A stretch of 64,000 nt of DNA. Origin: Rebecca billardiae RCC1528 (Eukaryota > Haptophyta). The stretch covers positions 1,116,001 through 1,180,000 of the forward strand of contig OZ251242.1 of NCBI GenBank assembly GCA_965240325.2. The letters run 5' to 3'. Below the pieces are notes generated by a model. It was not told the DNA's origin. It did not search any database and was given only the letters and a program-made list of their open reading frames with translations. Numbering within the stretch: the stretch's first letter is position 1; each line of letters begins with the position of its first letter. This document shows positions 41,291-51,578 of the stretch, piece after piece. Position numbers and translations under genes: made by a program.

Positions 41291-41648
41291 CACCCGGTGC
41301 GTGATGGCTGCGGGGCAGTCGCATCCGCCACCCAGCGCCCGCTCGCAGCCCCGGGACGGAGTTGCAGGCGGCGCTTGGCCGCATGCAGCTCCTTAACAAC
41401 AGCAGTCGGTAGCCGCTGGCGGCGGTGCCGCCGCTGCCGCCCCGGGCAGTGCGGGCCGCCGGCTGCCTCAGCGGGCTGCCAATGCCAATGGTGTGAGTGG
41501 GGAGTGTGACGAGAGTTGCACATCCAATATAATGTACGTATACCATCATCATTTTTGATCCGTTTTCTACACCCAACAAGCAGCCAACGGTCATCATGCG
41601 GTCCGAGCGAGCGGCTGAAGAGATCGTCGACGGCGCGTTGGCTGCGAG

Positions 41649-42131
41649 ATGGAGCCTCCGCTCATGAAGCGCTCGCGGCGGGCGGACGATAGCACCGCCG
41701 GCGCGTCGCCCGTGTTCGCGGTGTTCGGCGCGTCGTGCGCGCTGTGCGGCGATCGCATCGGTGAGCAGCCGTGGGCGCAGCTCGCGTGCGACGACGAGCA
41801 CGTCGTGCACAACGTGTGCCTCTTCCAGCGCGCGCTCGCGTCCGAGCGTTGCCCCGTGCGGTGCGGCCAGCCCGGGTGCAAGCGCGTGACGAAGGCGGCG
41901 TCGGCGAGGACGCAGTACGACGGCATCCACGCGCTCAAGGCATCGCATCACGTCGCCGTCGCGGCGTGCACAGGCGGCGCTTCGCACGAGGAGGTGACGG
42001 CCGTGCAGCGCGATCCGCCGTGCCACGACGCTGCCACCGTCACGCTTTGCGACCTGCCGACGGACGTGATCTCGGCGCGCCGCAATCGCTGGCCACTGTC
42101 AGAGCCGAGTTGCGACGAACGCGCCCACTGA
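41649..42131 (+). pseudogene. RING-H2/F-box/RCC1 gene copy G, truncated after the RING and half the F-box
   Basis: 160 residues. It matches the family through CDLPTDVIS, then switches at about 42073 to unrelated sequence (ARRNRWPLSEPSCDERAH) and stops. The whole RCC1 propeller is missing. A three-residue insertion (FAVFGAS for FGAS) is private to this copy. It marks the right breakpoint of the array. It could still express a small RING-only peptide, but I treat it as a broken unit. Confidence 0.85.
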
Positions 42132-42262
42132 TCGGTCCCTCGTCGCCAGTCGGTCTGCGCGGTCACCAGATGGGCAAATTACGTGAAAGTAAAGAAAAGT
42201 GTACCGTCGCCAGGCGGGCGGCGTGGCGACGAGCCCGTGCGTGTGCCGAGGAGCGGCGCCAC

Positions 42263-42937
42263 CTACCCTGCCTTGCCCTCGCCACCGGTCGTGTCTCCTC
42301 CGGAGTCCTCCATGCCCGTCGCAGCCATGCGCCGAGCGCGCTCCTCCCGCTTCCTCTCCGCCTCCGCCGCGCGCGCGGCCGCGGCGCGCTCCTCGACGAT
42401 GGCCTCCTCGGCGGCGGCGACCTTCGCCTCGAAGTCGTCGATGGGCGGCGTCTCGGTCGGCATGAGATCGTCGTACGGGAACTCGTAGTCGTACCACGGC
42501 AGCTCGTCGTCCGGGGTGTCCGCCTCTGCGCGTAGTCGTCCCTCCGGCAGCGCAGCGACTGCTGCGTCCTGCAGCCGGATCAGCTCGCCGAGGCGCTTGT
42601 TGCGCGCGCGGGAGAGCTGCAGCATGCGCCGCGAGTACTCCTTCGAGTGTGCCTGCATCTCCGCGAGCTCCTCCGCCGTCCGCTTCGGCTTTTGTTGCTT
42701 GCCGTCCCCGTACATGACGTAGTGGTGCATCTCGGCGCGCTCCTGCTGCTCCTTGCTCAGCACGACCTGCTCCTGCACCGAGCCCTTGCCGCCCTTGGCG
42801 CCCTTCCCGCCCTTGGGGTTCAGCTTCCCCTTCGTCTGCTGCCGCGTCCGCACCACCTGCTTCGCCAGCCCGCGCGCGCCCACGGGCAGCCGGAGCGCGC
42901 GCGTCGCCATCATCACGCCGCGAACGGCGCACTCCAT
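42263..42937 (-). CDS. Probable mitochondrial ribosomal protein mL40
   Basis: 224 residues starting MECAVRGVMMATRALRLPVG, a short Arg-containing presequence compatible with mitochondria. The central part has a basic linker (KGKLNPKGGKGAKGGKGS), then an acidic/helical block, then ALPEGRLRAEADTPDDELPW and PTETPPIDDFE. This resembles the mL40 pattern of a helix ending in ...EAQ-x-AL..., a LHAEA-like word, D-x(3)-FPF and TPPIPNY. The C-terminus is a Glu/Ala/Arg helix and a Gly/Asp tail. mL40 sits in the large mitoribosomal subunit. The assignment is by recalled motif resemblance only. It is head-to-head with the MiaB fusion. Confidence 0.55.
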   Translation of the reverse strand: MECAVRGVMMATRALRLPVGARGLAKQVVRTRQQTKGKLNPKGGKGAKGGKGSVQEQVVLSKEQQERAEMHHYVMYGDGKQQKPKRTAEELAEMQAHSKEYSRRMLQLSRARNKRLGELIRLQDAAVAALPEGRLRAEADTPDDELPWYDYEFPYDDLMPTETPPIDDFEAKVAAAEEAIVEERAAAARAAEAERKREERARRMAATGMEDSGGDTTGGEGKAG

Positions 42938-43545
42938 CGTCCCGCGCTTCGTCCTCGCTCCTCGTGCACCGCACCGGACTGCGTGGGCGGAGCCCTCATC
43001 CGGACTACTGTACGCCTCAAGATTTCGCTTTCACGACTCGCGGGGTGGCGAGCGCGGAGCGGCCTTACGCGCTACTCGCGACGGCGCTCGTCAGGCTTGC
43101 ACTGCTAGACGGATGCTGCGCTGACCATCTGCGCCCGCCGCTTGAGCAACTCCTCACACTCGGCCGATGTGCGCCCTCTGAGGCGCTCGCGCGCCCGGGG
43201 CCGTCGTCCGGCCCGCGGGCCGCGGCGCCGCGGCCGACGGGCCGACGCTGCCGGCGCTGTGTGCTGCGCTCAGACCGGGCACTGAGGGCAGCGCGTCATC
43301 CTCGAGGCCAGTGAATCCGCCAGTGCATGCGCGCGCGCCGGGTCCACGGATGTGGCCCTTCCAAGGGCGTGCTGCAACATCATAGCCTGGCTGCCAAGCC
43401 GCGGCGGCAGCCATCGTCCCGGCGAGAGATCGATCTCGTGATCTCGCTGCAGCCGAGGCACTCCGCCCGGGCCCGGCGTGAGCGACGCGTGACCAAGGGC
43501 CGTGGCGTGACGCTCCGCGCGCGCTTCATCGTCCAGCTTCGAAAG
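42938..43545. promoter_or_regulatory. Divergent intergenic region between mL40-like and MiaB-fusion genes
   Basis: 608 bp separate the two start codons on opposite strands, so it should hold both promoters. The MiaB frame is open upstream to 43327 without a better start. No core promoter motif is recognised. Confidence 0.4.
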
Positions 43546-46500
43546 ATGGCGAGTGGCGCGCGGGCCTTCCGTCCAGCGCGCGCCCAGGCACTCGCCGCGG
43601 CGGCGCTGCTGCTCGGCGCGTGCGGCGTGGCGCGCGCCGCGCATGCGCGCGCGCCGGCCACCGCGCGGCGCTCGGCGCTGCGCATGGTCGCGCCCACATC
43701 CAAGCCGCAGGCCGCGCCCGTGCACTCGCGCTGGGGTGACCCGGCCGCGGTCGCGACCGACGCGCCGGGCGTGACGACGCCGACGGAGCGCGGCTCGACG
43801 GTGGACGCGCGGCGCATCGTGGACCAGAACGATGTGAGCGCGATGTGGCTCTCGCACATCCTCGTCGACACCGAGCCCGTCGCCCAGATGATTGTGCAGC
43901 GGCTGCGCGCCGGCGAGGCGGATTTTGCCGCGCTCGCGGCGAGCGCGTCGGCGTGCGAGGCGACGCGCGCGAAGGGCGGCGCGATCGGCTGGGTGTCGCG
44001 CGACGAGCTCGAGCCGCACGTCGACGAGCTCCTGCCGCCCGACGCGCAGGCGCTCGCCTTCACGCTCAAGCCGGGCGACCTCTTCGTCGCGCCCGGGCCG
44101 CGCGGCTCTCACGTGGTTCGGATCGACGACGTGATGATGCAGCTGCGCACGAGCGTCGTGGGGCGGCGCCGGCTGGGCGGCGCGGGCGAGGACCTCACGC
44201 GGCTCGTCGACGCGTGGCGCGAGCGCGCCTCCGGCGCCGCGCCCGCCAGCCCCGCCGGCGTCGCCGCCCCCGCAGGCCTCACGTACGAGATGGTGACGAT
44301 GGGCTGCCAGGTGCGCAGGGAGAGGGGGTAGGGGTGGGGGTAGGGGTAAGGGTAGGGGTATGACGATGGGCTGCCAGGTGCGCGGAGAGGGAGAGGGGGC
44401 GGGCGCGCGCGCGGAGGAGGGGCGGGGGCGTTGGGGTTCGGAGAGGGCGCACCCGCGTTGGGTGTGGGTGCGCGTGCGCGCCAGTGGCGGTGGTAAGCTG
44501 CATGGGTGCACAAGCGCACACACGCACAAGCGCGCACACGCACCGTGCCGTGGCGTCGGGCTCCCTGCGCGTAACCTCACCCGCGCGCACCCGCTCGCCC
44601 CCATCGGCACCGTGGCACCGTGCTGCCGCGTGCCGTGTGCCGCCACCGCCACACCCGGCCACCGCGCGGCGACACGCCGGCCGCCACGCCGCCCCCCTCA
44701 GATGAACGTCGCGGACTCGGAGCGGATGGCAGGCTCCCTGGAGGCCCTCGGCTTCAGGCCGCTCGACGGCGGCGGCGCGGAGCCGCCCTCCGCCCCCTCC
44801 GGCCGCGCCGACCTGGTGGTGGTCAACACGTGCTCCATCCGGGACCACGCCGAGCAGAAGGTGTACTCCACACTCGGTGTGCGCTCTGCGCGCGGCTTTG
44901 CTGGGTGTTGTGTGGCCGGCGCGCGGCTGTGCTGCGGCTGCGCGGTGCGCTGCGCGGCCGGGGGCGGGCGGGCGGCGCGCGCGGCCGTGGGGCGTGTCAG
45001 CTGTGGGCATGGGGGTGGTCGGGGGTGGGCCGTCGACTGCACACTCGGGGCGGCGTGCCCCTGTGCGGCGCGTGCCATGCGAGGGGGCAGCTGGGGCCTC
45101 CAACGCGGGCGAGGGCGGCACACCGGCCGAGCGGCCGCGCCAGCGCCGCGGTGGCGCGGCCGCGCTGGCGCCGCGCAGCGCCGCCCTCTTGGACGGGCGG
45201 CGCTCGGAGGCGCCCGCCCGCCGCACCCTGCACGCTCACCCCCGCGCCCGTGCCCCGTCCGCGCCGTCCGCGCCGCGCGCGCCGGCCGTCGGCGCAGGCC
45301 CGTACGCGATCCGCAAGCGCGCGGGCGAGCCCGTCGCGATCGTGGTCGCGGGCTGCGTCGCGCAGCAGGAGGGGGCGCGGCTGCTGCGGCGCGTGCCGGA
45401 GGTGGATGTGGTGATGGGGCCTCAGTACTCCAACCGGCTGGGCGACCTGCTCGAGGACGCGCTCAACGGCAACCAGGTGGTGGCGACGGAGCCCACGTTC
45501 ATCATGGAGGACGTCACCAAGCCGCGCCGCGCCTCGCAGGTGTGCGCGTGGGTCAACATCATCTACGGCTGCAACGAGCGGTGCGCGCGGCGCGCCGTCC
45601 CGTGCGCGCACCGCGTCGCGCCGCGCGCGCGCGTGGGCGCGCGCGCGCGCGCGCGGTGTCTCGCTCCACGCGCGCGCGTGGAGCGCGGGCGGTGGCGCTG
45701 GCATGGAGCAGCGCTGGTTGGACCGACGCGCCGCGGCGCAGTCACACGCCGGCGGGCCTGCCCACGCCGCCCGCCGGCGTCCGGCCGCGCCTGCCACGCG
45801 AGCGCTCACCCACCCACCAATGCGCGCGCGCGCGCGCGCCCGCCCGCCCGCCCGCCCGGCCCCGGCGCGCGCGCGCACGCACGCAGCTGCACCTACTGCG
45901 TGGTGCCGGGCACGCGCGGCGTGGAGCAGTCGCGCCCGCCCGACGCTATCCGCGCGGAGATGGCCGCGCTGGGCGCGCAGGGCTACAAGGAGGTCACGCT
46001 GCTCGGGCAGAACATCGACGCCTACGGCCGGGACATGAGCCCCAAGCGCAGGTTTGCAGACCTGCTTGCACACGTGGCGGAGGTGCCGGGCATCGAGCGC
46101 GTGCGCTTCGTCACGTCGCACCCGCGGTACATGTCGGACTCGGTGGTGAGCGCGGTCGCGGCGCACGCCAAGCTGATGCCCGTCTTCCACATCCCCGCGC
46201 AGTCGGGCTCGGACGAGGTGCTCAAGCGCATGGGCCGCGGGTACACGGCTGAGCGCTATCTCCAGATTGTGGATCGGATTCGGGAGAAGCTTCCGGGTGA
46301 GGATTCGGGCGCGGCGCGGCGGCGGCGCGTTGGGCGGCGGCGACGCGCGCACCCCGCCCGCGCGAAAGGCCCACCATCCCGCCCGCGCTGCCCCCGTCCT
46401 CCTACTCCCCTGCCCGCCCGCCCGCCCGCCCGTGCTCGGCCAGACGCTGCGATCACTTCAGACTTTATCGTCGGCACGCCCGGTGAGACAGCCGAGGAGT

Positions 46501-47154
46501 TCGAGGCGACGCTGCAGCTGATGGAGAAGTGCAAGGTGCGCGGAGGGACGGGCGGGAGGGCGGGAGGAGCACACGCACGCACACACACTCACACACCGCG
46601 AACGCGCGAGGGGCGGCTGACGCGCGCGCCCCGCGTGCGCGTGCGCACCGCCCACAGTTCGACGCGGCGATGACGGCCGCCTACTCGCCGCGGCCCAACA
46701 CGCCGATGGCCACCTGGCCGGACCAGCTGCCGGACTCGGTGAAGGACGAGAGGCTGCAGATCATCAACAGGCTGGTGGGCGAGCACGCGCTCGAGCGCTC
46801 GCAGCGGTGCGCGCCGCGGCGCGCGCGCCCGAGCGCGCCCCCCTCTGTCCTGCCCGCTCTGCGCCTTCGCCTCCGCGCCGCGCGCCGCTGACGTTGCGCC
46901 ACGCACGCGCCGACTGGGCGCGGTGCGCATCGGATGGCTTGGCGCGCGGTGCTGCGCGCAGCTTCCTCGGCCGCGTGGAGGAGGTGCTCGTCGAGGAGCG
47001 CAACGTGAAGCGGCCGACGCAGCTGGTCGGGCGCACGCAGACCAACCGGCTCGTCTTCTTCGACGGCGAGATCGACGAGCTGCGCGGCCGGCTCGTGCGC
47101 GTGCGCATCACGGAGGCGCGCAAGTTCTCGCTGAGCGGCGAGCTCGTGCGCTGA
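43546..47154 (+). CDS. Parvulin PPIase-MiaB fusion (tRNA methylthiotransferase), seven exons, probably plastid
   Basis: Exons: 43546-44310, 44702-44876, 45298-45580, 45887-46296, 46444-46535, 46658-46806 and 46962-47154; 688 residues, all phases consistent. Residues 1-50 are a signal/transit-like leader. Residues 97-196 form a parvulin (PpiC) domain: SHILV (103-107), KGGAIGW (143-149), LKPGD and GSHVVRIDD. From 248 a complete MiaB follows: cluster Cys at 254 ([11 protein letters not shown]), 299 (NTCSIR) and 333 (AGCVAQQEG); radical-SAM Cys at 405, 409 and 412 ([16 protein letters not shown]); and a C-terminal TRAM domain from [10 protein letters not shown]. MiaB adds the 2-methylthio group to i6A37 of tRNA using SAM and two [4Fe-4S] clusters. 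[16 protein letters not shown] is of cyanobacterial type, which supports a plastid role. Both domains share exon 1, so the fusion does not depend on a splice prediction. Confidence 0.93.
44318..44360 (+). repeat. G-rich GGGGTA repeat in intron 1
   Basis: A run of GGGGTA/GGGGTG/AAGGGTA units starts just after the exon 1 donor. It resembles degenerate telomere-type repeats and has enough G-runs to form a G-quadruplex in DNA and in the pre-mRNA. Confidence 0.8.
44361..44383 (+). repeat. Duplicated exon 1 end plus donor site
   Basis: TGACGATGGGCTGCCAGGTG plus CGC at 44361-44383 is an exact copy of 44294-44316, which spans the last 17 exon bases and the donor. The use of the second donor would add 67 nt and bring in an in-frame stop, so the first donor must be the productive one. 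Confidence 0.9.
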
Positions 47155-47872
47155 GCGCGGTGTGCTCGGTCGTCGCGGGGCCGATGCCACACGCAGCAGG
47201 GCGCACCGAGCCGCGCGCCGCACGCATCACGAAGGCTCTCGCGCCGCGGGGCGCGCGCAAGCGCGTAAAGCGCTGAAGCTGACTGTCGGCGAGGGCAGCC
47301 GCCCTGCGTCGCGCTTGCACGCACGCACGGAGCAGCGACCGGCGCTGGCGCGCGACAGGCGCGCAAGGTGGAAACGGGGGCAGCAACGGCACTTGGCGAA
47401 CGATGGCAGTCCGTGGCCATCGGCCGCCGTCTGCTCTGTCGGCATCAAGATGAGATGAGAAACGCATCGGACCGCATGGCGTATTGCGCGGGTATCCGTC
47501 GGGGCGTGGTACTCTCCTACTCTTGATAACCAAATGTGCGTCCGTGCGTCCGTGCCGGTGGGCGGGCAATCGTCAAATTGATGACTCGATTTCGATTCCT
47601 ACGACGGTATCCACATGATACAGTGTACGGCGGCGGGATCTACTCACTCAGCACGGATTCATCATTCATCCAATATTCATCGCGAGGCATTATCGGCCAT
47701 GACATTCTGTATCGAAATTTCGTGCTGTATTACCCGTAGCCTCGAGCGCATACGAACGGAGGAGGAATCTTGCGGAAAATCGTCGCTCAAGCGCCCACAA
47801 GCCAGGTCTTGGACGTCGCCGCGAGGTTAGAACCGGCGAGGTCCTACGCCACAAGGCGGACCGCCACAGGCG
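47155..47872. other. Intergenic region
   Basis: No gene is seen between the MiaB stop and the next start. The part from about 47570 to 47740 is clearly less GC-rich (for example ATCCAATATTCATCG) and is likely the promoter region of the small acidic protein gene. Confidence 0.5.
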
Positions 47873-48280
47873 ATGGCGCAGGCATTCTCCGGCGCGAACA
47901 TGGACCCCGAGCTTGCCGCACTCATGGGCTTGACTGCGAACCCGTCGGTATCCGCTGCCGCGGCGAACACCACGTGGAAGGCGCCGAAGCGCACCGGCCT
48001 GGAGCACTCAAAGGCGGTCGGCGAGGGCGGCGGCTTCGAGAACGACTCGTCGGAGGACGAGAGCGACGACGACGACGCCGACATGGCAATGGCACGTGAC
48101 GCGCCCGTCACGACCGCGCCACCCAAGAAGGCGATCTTGACTGGCGCCTTCTCCTCGCGACAAGTGTACGTGGGCGAGGACCTGCGCGCGTACACGCAGG
48201 AGCTCGGCGTGGTCGAGGCCGAGGCAGGGGCGGGCAAGGCGATGTACGTGCCGCCAGAGGCGCCTGGCCTGGACGATTAG
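47873..48280 (+). CDS. Small acidic protein, unknown function
   Basis: 135 residues starting MAQAFSGANMDPELAALMGL. A hydrophobic/helical N-terminus is followed by an acidic run (SSEDESDDDDADMAMARD), then a basic-to-neutral C-terminal half with AILTGAFSSRQVYVGEDLRAYTQELGVVEA and MYVPPEAPGLDD. The acidic stretch and non-Arg-biased composition differ from chance frames here, which supports real coding. No family is recognised. An intron or further exon cannot be excluded. Confidence 0.6.
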   Translation: MAQAFSGANMDPELAALMGLTANPSVSAAAANTTWKAPKRTGLEHSKAVGEGGGFENDSSEDESDDDDADMAMARDAPVTTAPPKKAILTGAFSSRQVYVGEDLRAYTQELGVVEAEAGAGKAMYVPPEAPGLDD

Positions 48281-49229
48281 TTCGTATCTACGCGCGCGAG
48301 CCGTGAGCACCCTGCCAGCTGCCTGCCCCAGCTGTCAGCACTGCCCGCAGCTGCCGGTCCGCGGAGCCGGCTGCCATGTGCAGCAGTCCCGCATGCACTG
48401 AGTGACTGATGCAGGCCCCTGTCAACAGTCAAGTTGAAAGTGGCGGCACTCTCACTCTCAGGCCCGAATCTGCTGCTACAGCGATCTGACTCTGACGATC
48501 TGCTCTCAGGCCAGATCTGCTGCTGGCTCCGGCTTCGGTCCGCACCAGGCCGCCCCTAACTCCGCGGTCCGGTCATTCTGTCAGACTCAGAGCGTTACAT
48601 CTTGACACTGCAATCGGCGGGATCGCCGCCTCTGATGATCTACGATAGCTCCGCGTCCTAGACCACCCCAGGTGGTCCCTTGGACGACATTACGGCCAGA
48701 TGGATCATCAGCCACACCTCCAATTATTTAGACCAATAGGTTCAGACTCTATTTTCCGAGTATAACTATAAAATAGGCCCAGTCCGGGTACAATTTTTGC
48801 ATATGTATACAGGTGTCCGGAACGCTCCCGGATTGTGCTGAAATCTGAGTAAGGGACGGGTAATTACATAGTAAAAATAGAGTCTGAACCTATTGGGAGG
48901 TGGTCGGATGCGACATTTCTCGTTGAAGTCATCAATCGCCTCGGGCGGTCGGAAGGGACTCTGCTGCACATGGTCCGCTTGGTTGACTTCGGCTCGGGGC
49001 CAAGACGTAACGGAGCTGGGGGGGGTGGACCGGAGCCGGAGCCTGCTACGGCTTGCTGACTCCGTGGGCGCGGAGTACCCGCGGGCCGGGCACCGGGTCG
49101 GCGGACCGGTCAGGGCCCGCGTCCGCGGCCGTCAAGATTCTCGCGGGCCGGTGAGGCCCTAGCTCGGCCGGGCCTCGGAATGCCATGCCACGACGACGAA
49201 GTTAAATATTATTTAATAATATATATATA

Positions 49230-49302
49230 GGCGCGGACGCATTCTATGTGTCTGAGTTTGCACTCTGAGCCTGACGCTTGACCCGTTGCTGCCACGTCGT
49301 TT
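49230..49302 (+). repeat. Dispersed repeat R2, copy a
   Basis: GGCGCGGACGCATTCTATGT, then a block ending TTGCACTCTGAGCCTGACGC, then TGCTGCCACGTCGTT. It recurs at 55079-55150. It sits between AT-rich blocks. Confidence 0.85.
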
Positions 49303-49413
49303 TAAAAGAAATATATATATAACGACATAATAAATTATAAATAAGTTTAATGATAATTTATTATTATTTGTCTTTGTCAGAACTGATTGATGATGGCATG
49401 ATATAGTATATAC

Positions 49414-49474
49414 GAATTCTATGATTTTTAAAAGACACAGGCACGAGGGCGCAGCTCTCCTGATTCGTCTGTCG
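49414..49474 (-). repeat. Dispersed repeat R1, copy c
   Basis: Reverse-orientation copy containing GAATTCTATGATTTTTAAAA and CGCAGCTCTCCTGATTCGTC. With copy d (49695-49768) it forms an inverted pair about 220 bp apart. Confidence 0.85.
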
Positions 49475-49694
49475 AAGTACTGAGTGGAGACCCGGAGAGT
49501 CGGTACGTGAGCGCGTTGGCCGCGGTAGTCGTCGCCGATGCTGAGTCACATACTATATGAAATAATTTAGTATAATATGTGTGTATTTATTGCTATAATC
49601 ATAGGCACTACCGTATTGAATGACATCAACCCTGGCGACCAACCGTCAACATGCTCACACCATCACTGGCATCACAGCATCACTGCCTCAAGCT

Positions 49695-49768
49695 TCGACC
49701 AGTACCACGACAAACGAATCAGGAGAGCTGCGCCCTCGTGCCTGTATCTTTAAATCATAGAATTAGTC
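49695..49768 (+). repeat. Dispersed repeat R1, copy d
   Basis: Forward copy with ACGAATCAGGAGAGCTGCGC, CCTCGTGCCTGTATCTTTAA and ATCATAGAATTAGTC. The in-frame translation contains TNQESCALVPVSLNHRIS, almost the same as that of copy c. Confidence 0.85.
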
Positions 49769-51109
49769 CGCCACCCATTCCAGGTCAGTGGGTCCGACCC
49801 GCTGGGCAACGCGGCCAGCCGGTCCACGCCTGGCCTGGGCAGTCTGCCAGGGCATCCGAGACGGCCCTGGAAATTTGTCCGGCTACAGTGTCAGGTGAGC
49901 ACTGGTGTCAGCACTCTCTATCCGACCAGCGGAAGAAGAGACCTAGTGGCAGTGGCAGCGGGGCAAGCGCGGGCCGCGGCGCGACGAGCAGGGTCGACGG
50001 AATCGTTGTCCTCTGAGCCGTCGCTCCTCGACACGGGTCACGGCGCGCGCCGTCAAGTGAACCGCCGGGAGCGCAAGGCGGCCGCGCCTGGCACTCGCCT
50101 CTGCACCTTGCTCTAGCCCCTGCTGCTGCTGCCCCCAGGCAGACTGACACTCCCGCCCTTCGAGCGGTGGCTTGGGACTCGACAAGGAGGATCCGCTGCC
50201 AGGGGCGACGCGTTCCCAGCCAGCTGCAGCAGAGCTGAGGGCACAGCGCATGCGTCGCCGTCAGCCAGCTAACTGTGCAGAGCGGCACGCGCGCACCGGC
50301 GGCCGAACACGGCACACGGGGACAGCTTGACCTAGTCTGGGATCAAGCGACACGGGAATTAGAGCACACCAGCCACTCCTGTCTCCTGGCAGTGTGCTCG
50401 TGCATGTGTCAGTTCATCCCCGGATCGGCACCGCGCGTGTGCGTGCTCTCGACTCTCGTCCACGACCGGGCACGGCCGCGCTCGCACCGGCGGCAGCGCG
50501 CGCGTGCGCGCCAGCCTCAGGCGCGGAGGAGGTGATGAGGGCGGGACCGCGGGAATGCGCGCGGCGCAGAGTGGAGTGCAACACGCCCTTTGGAGTATGG
50601 ATACGTAACGCCTGCTCTAGGGGGGGGGGGGTAGTTTTGGGGTGCCCTCAACTGCCAAAACCACCCCTCGCGGAGAGGCTTCAGGACGGACGCAAGATGG
50701 GCACCCCTCGCCCTCGCCGTCGAGGACAAGCCGGAGGACGCCCGTGTCGGTAAGGCACCCGCTGGGGCCGGGTCGCCGCGGCCGCACATGCTCGCGCAAG
50801 GCGCGTTTGAAAATGACCCCAAACGACCCCGCCCCAAAACTAACCCGGGAGGCGCGTGCGCACGTGCGGCGCGGGCTTCTGGGGCAGCATTGCTCGGCGA
50901 AGCGAGCCGCCTTGTCTTGCTGCCCAGGCTGGGGATCTCCCCGCACTCACTCCCGATGAGGCGGAAGCGACGCGCCGAAGCACTCGCGATGCCGCCGAGG
51001 CGGGCAGCGCCGTTGCCCAGCCTGGCGCCTTGTGGGACATGGCGAGCCGCTGGAGCGGCCATGCTCTCCCAGCTCGCGCGGCCACCCTGGCCAGCGGGCG
51101 GCGCCCGCC

Positions 51110-51190
51110 CAGTGGCACCCCAACTAACCCCACCCCAAAACTAACCCAACCCAATATTTACCCAACCCCCGGCCCCCATATGGGGGTAAG
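51110..51190 (+). repeat. C-rich CCAACTAACCC-like tract
   Basis: Words such as CAACTAACCC, CCAAAACTAACCC and CAACCCAATATTTACCC repeat imperfectly and resemble degenerate telomere-type (CCCTAA) sequence. A related word lies at 50829-50850. It is simple sequence; its origin is uncertain. Confidence 0.5.
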
Positions 51191-51548
51191 CACCCTATTC
51201 AGACTGTTGAGGACACACATGGATCTGAATCTGGAGACTGTGAAATCGTCCCAGACAGCATTTATACGAGGTGAATCCATCAAGAGATATCAAAGGTGTG
51301 ATGGAGGGTAGCTGGGAGCTCAGATGGCAGATCAGCTGCGAGCGCAGCGAGCAGCATAAAGGTGGGTGGCGACGACGAAAAATGATGAATAATGATAAAA
51401 TGTTTATTGGCGCTTGTTGACGACTCGTCATGCGTGCGCGCACGCCGTCTTACTTATTTCATCAGTTGGAAGTGCTGTCCACACAGGTCCGTGTCTGACG
51501 AGGTCACTGCTATATATTGTGTAGTAGTGCAGAAATCTCTGATATATT

Positions 51549-51578
51549 GCGAGAGTATGCCGTCAGCGCTGACATCAG
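51549..51578 (+). repeat. Dispersed repeat R3, copy a
   Basis: GCGAGAGTATGCCGTCAGCG followed by CTGACATCAG matches 53661-53690 with two or so differences. Similarity extends about 30 bp on each side, and both copies have an open frame with REY-x-VSADI. Confidence 0.8.

Larger units (their letters stand above)
30704..42073 (+). repeat. Tandem gene array of about 2.2-kb units
   Basis: Six head-to-tail units have start codons at 30704, 32859, 35069, 37282, 39485 and 41649, giving periods of 2155, 2210, 2213, 2203 and 2164 bp. Coding and spacer DNA are both repeated; spacers share CTGCATGCAGCTCCTTAA and GCAGCCAACGGTC. The last unit breaks off at about 42073. Confidence 0.95.
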
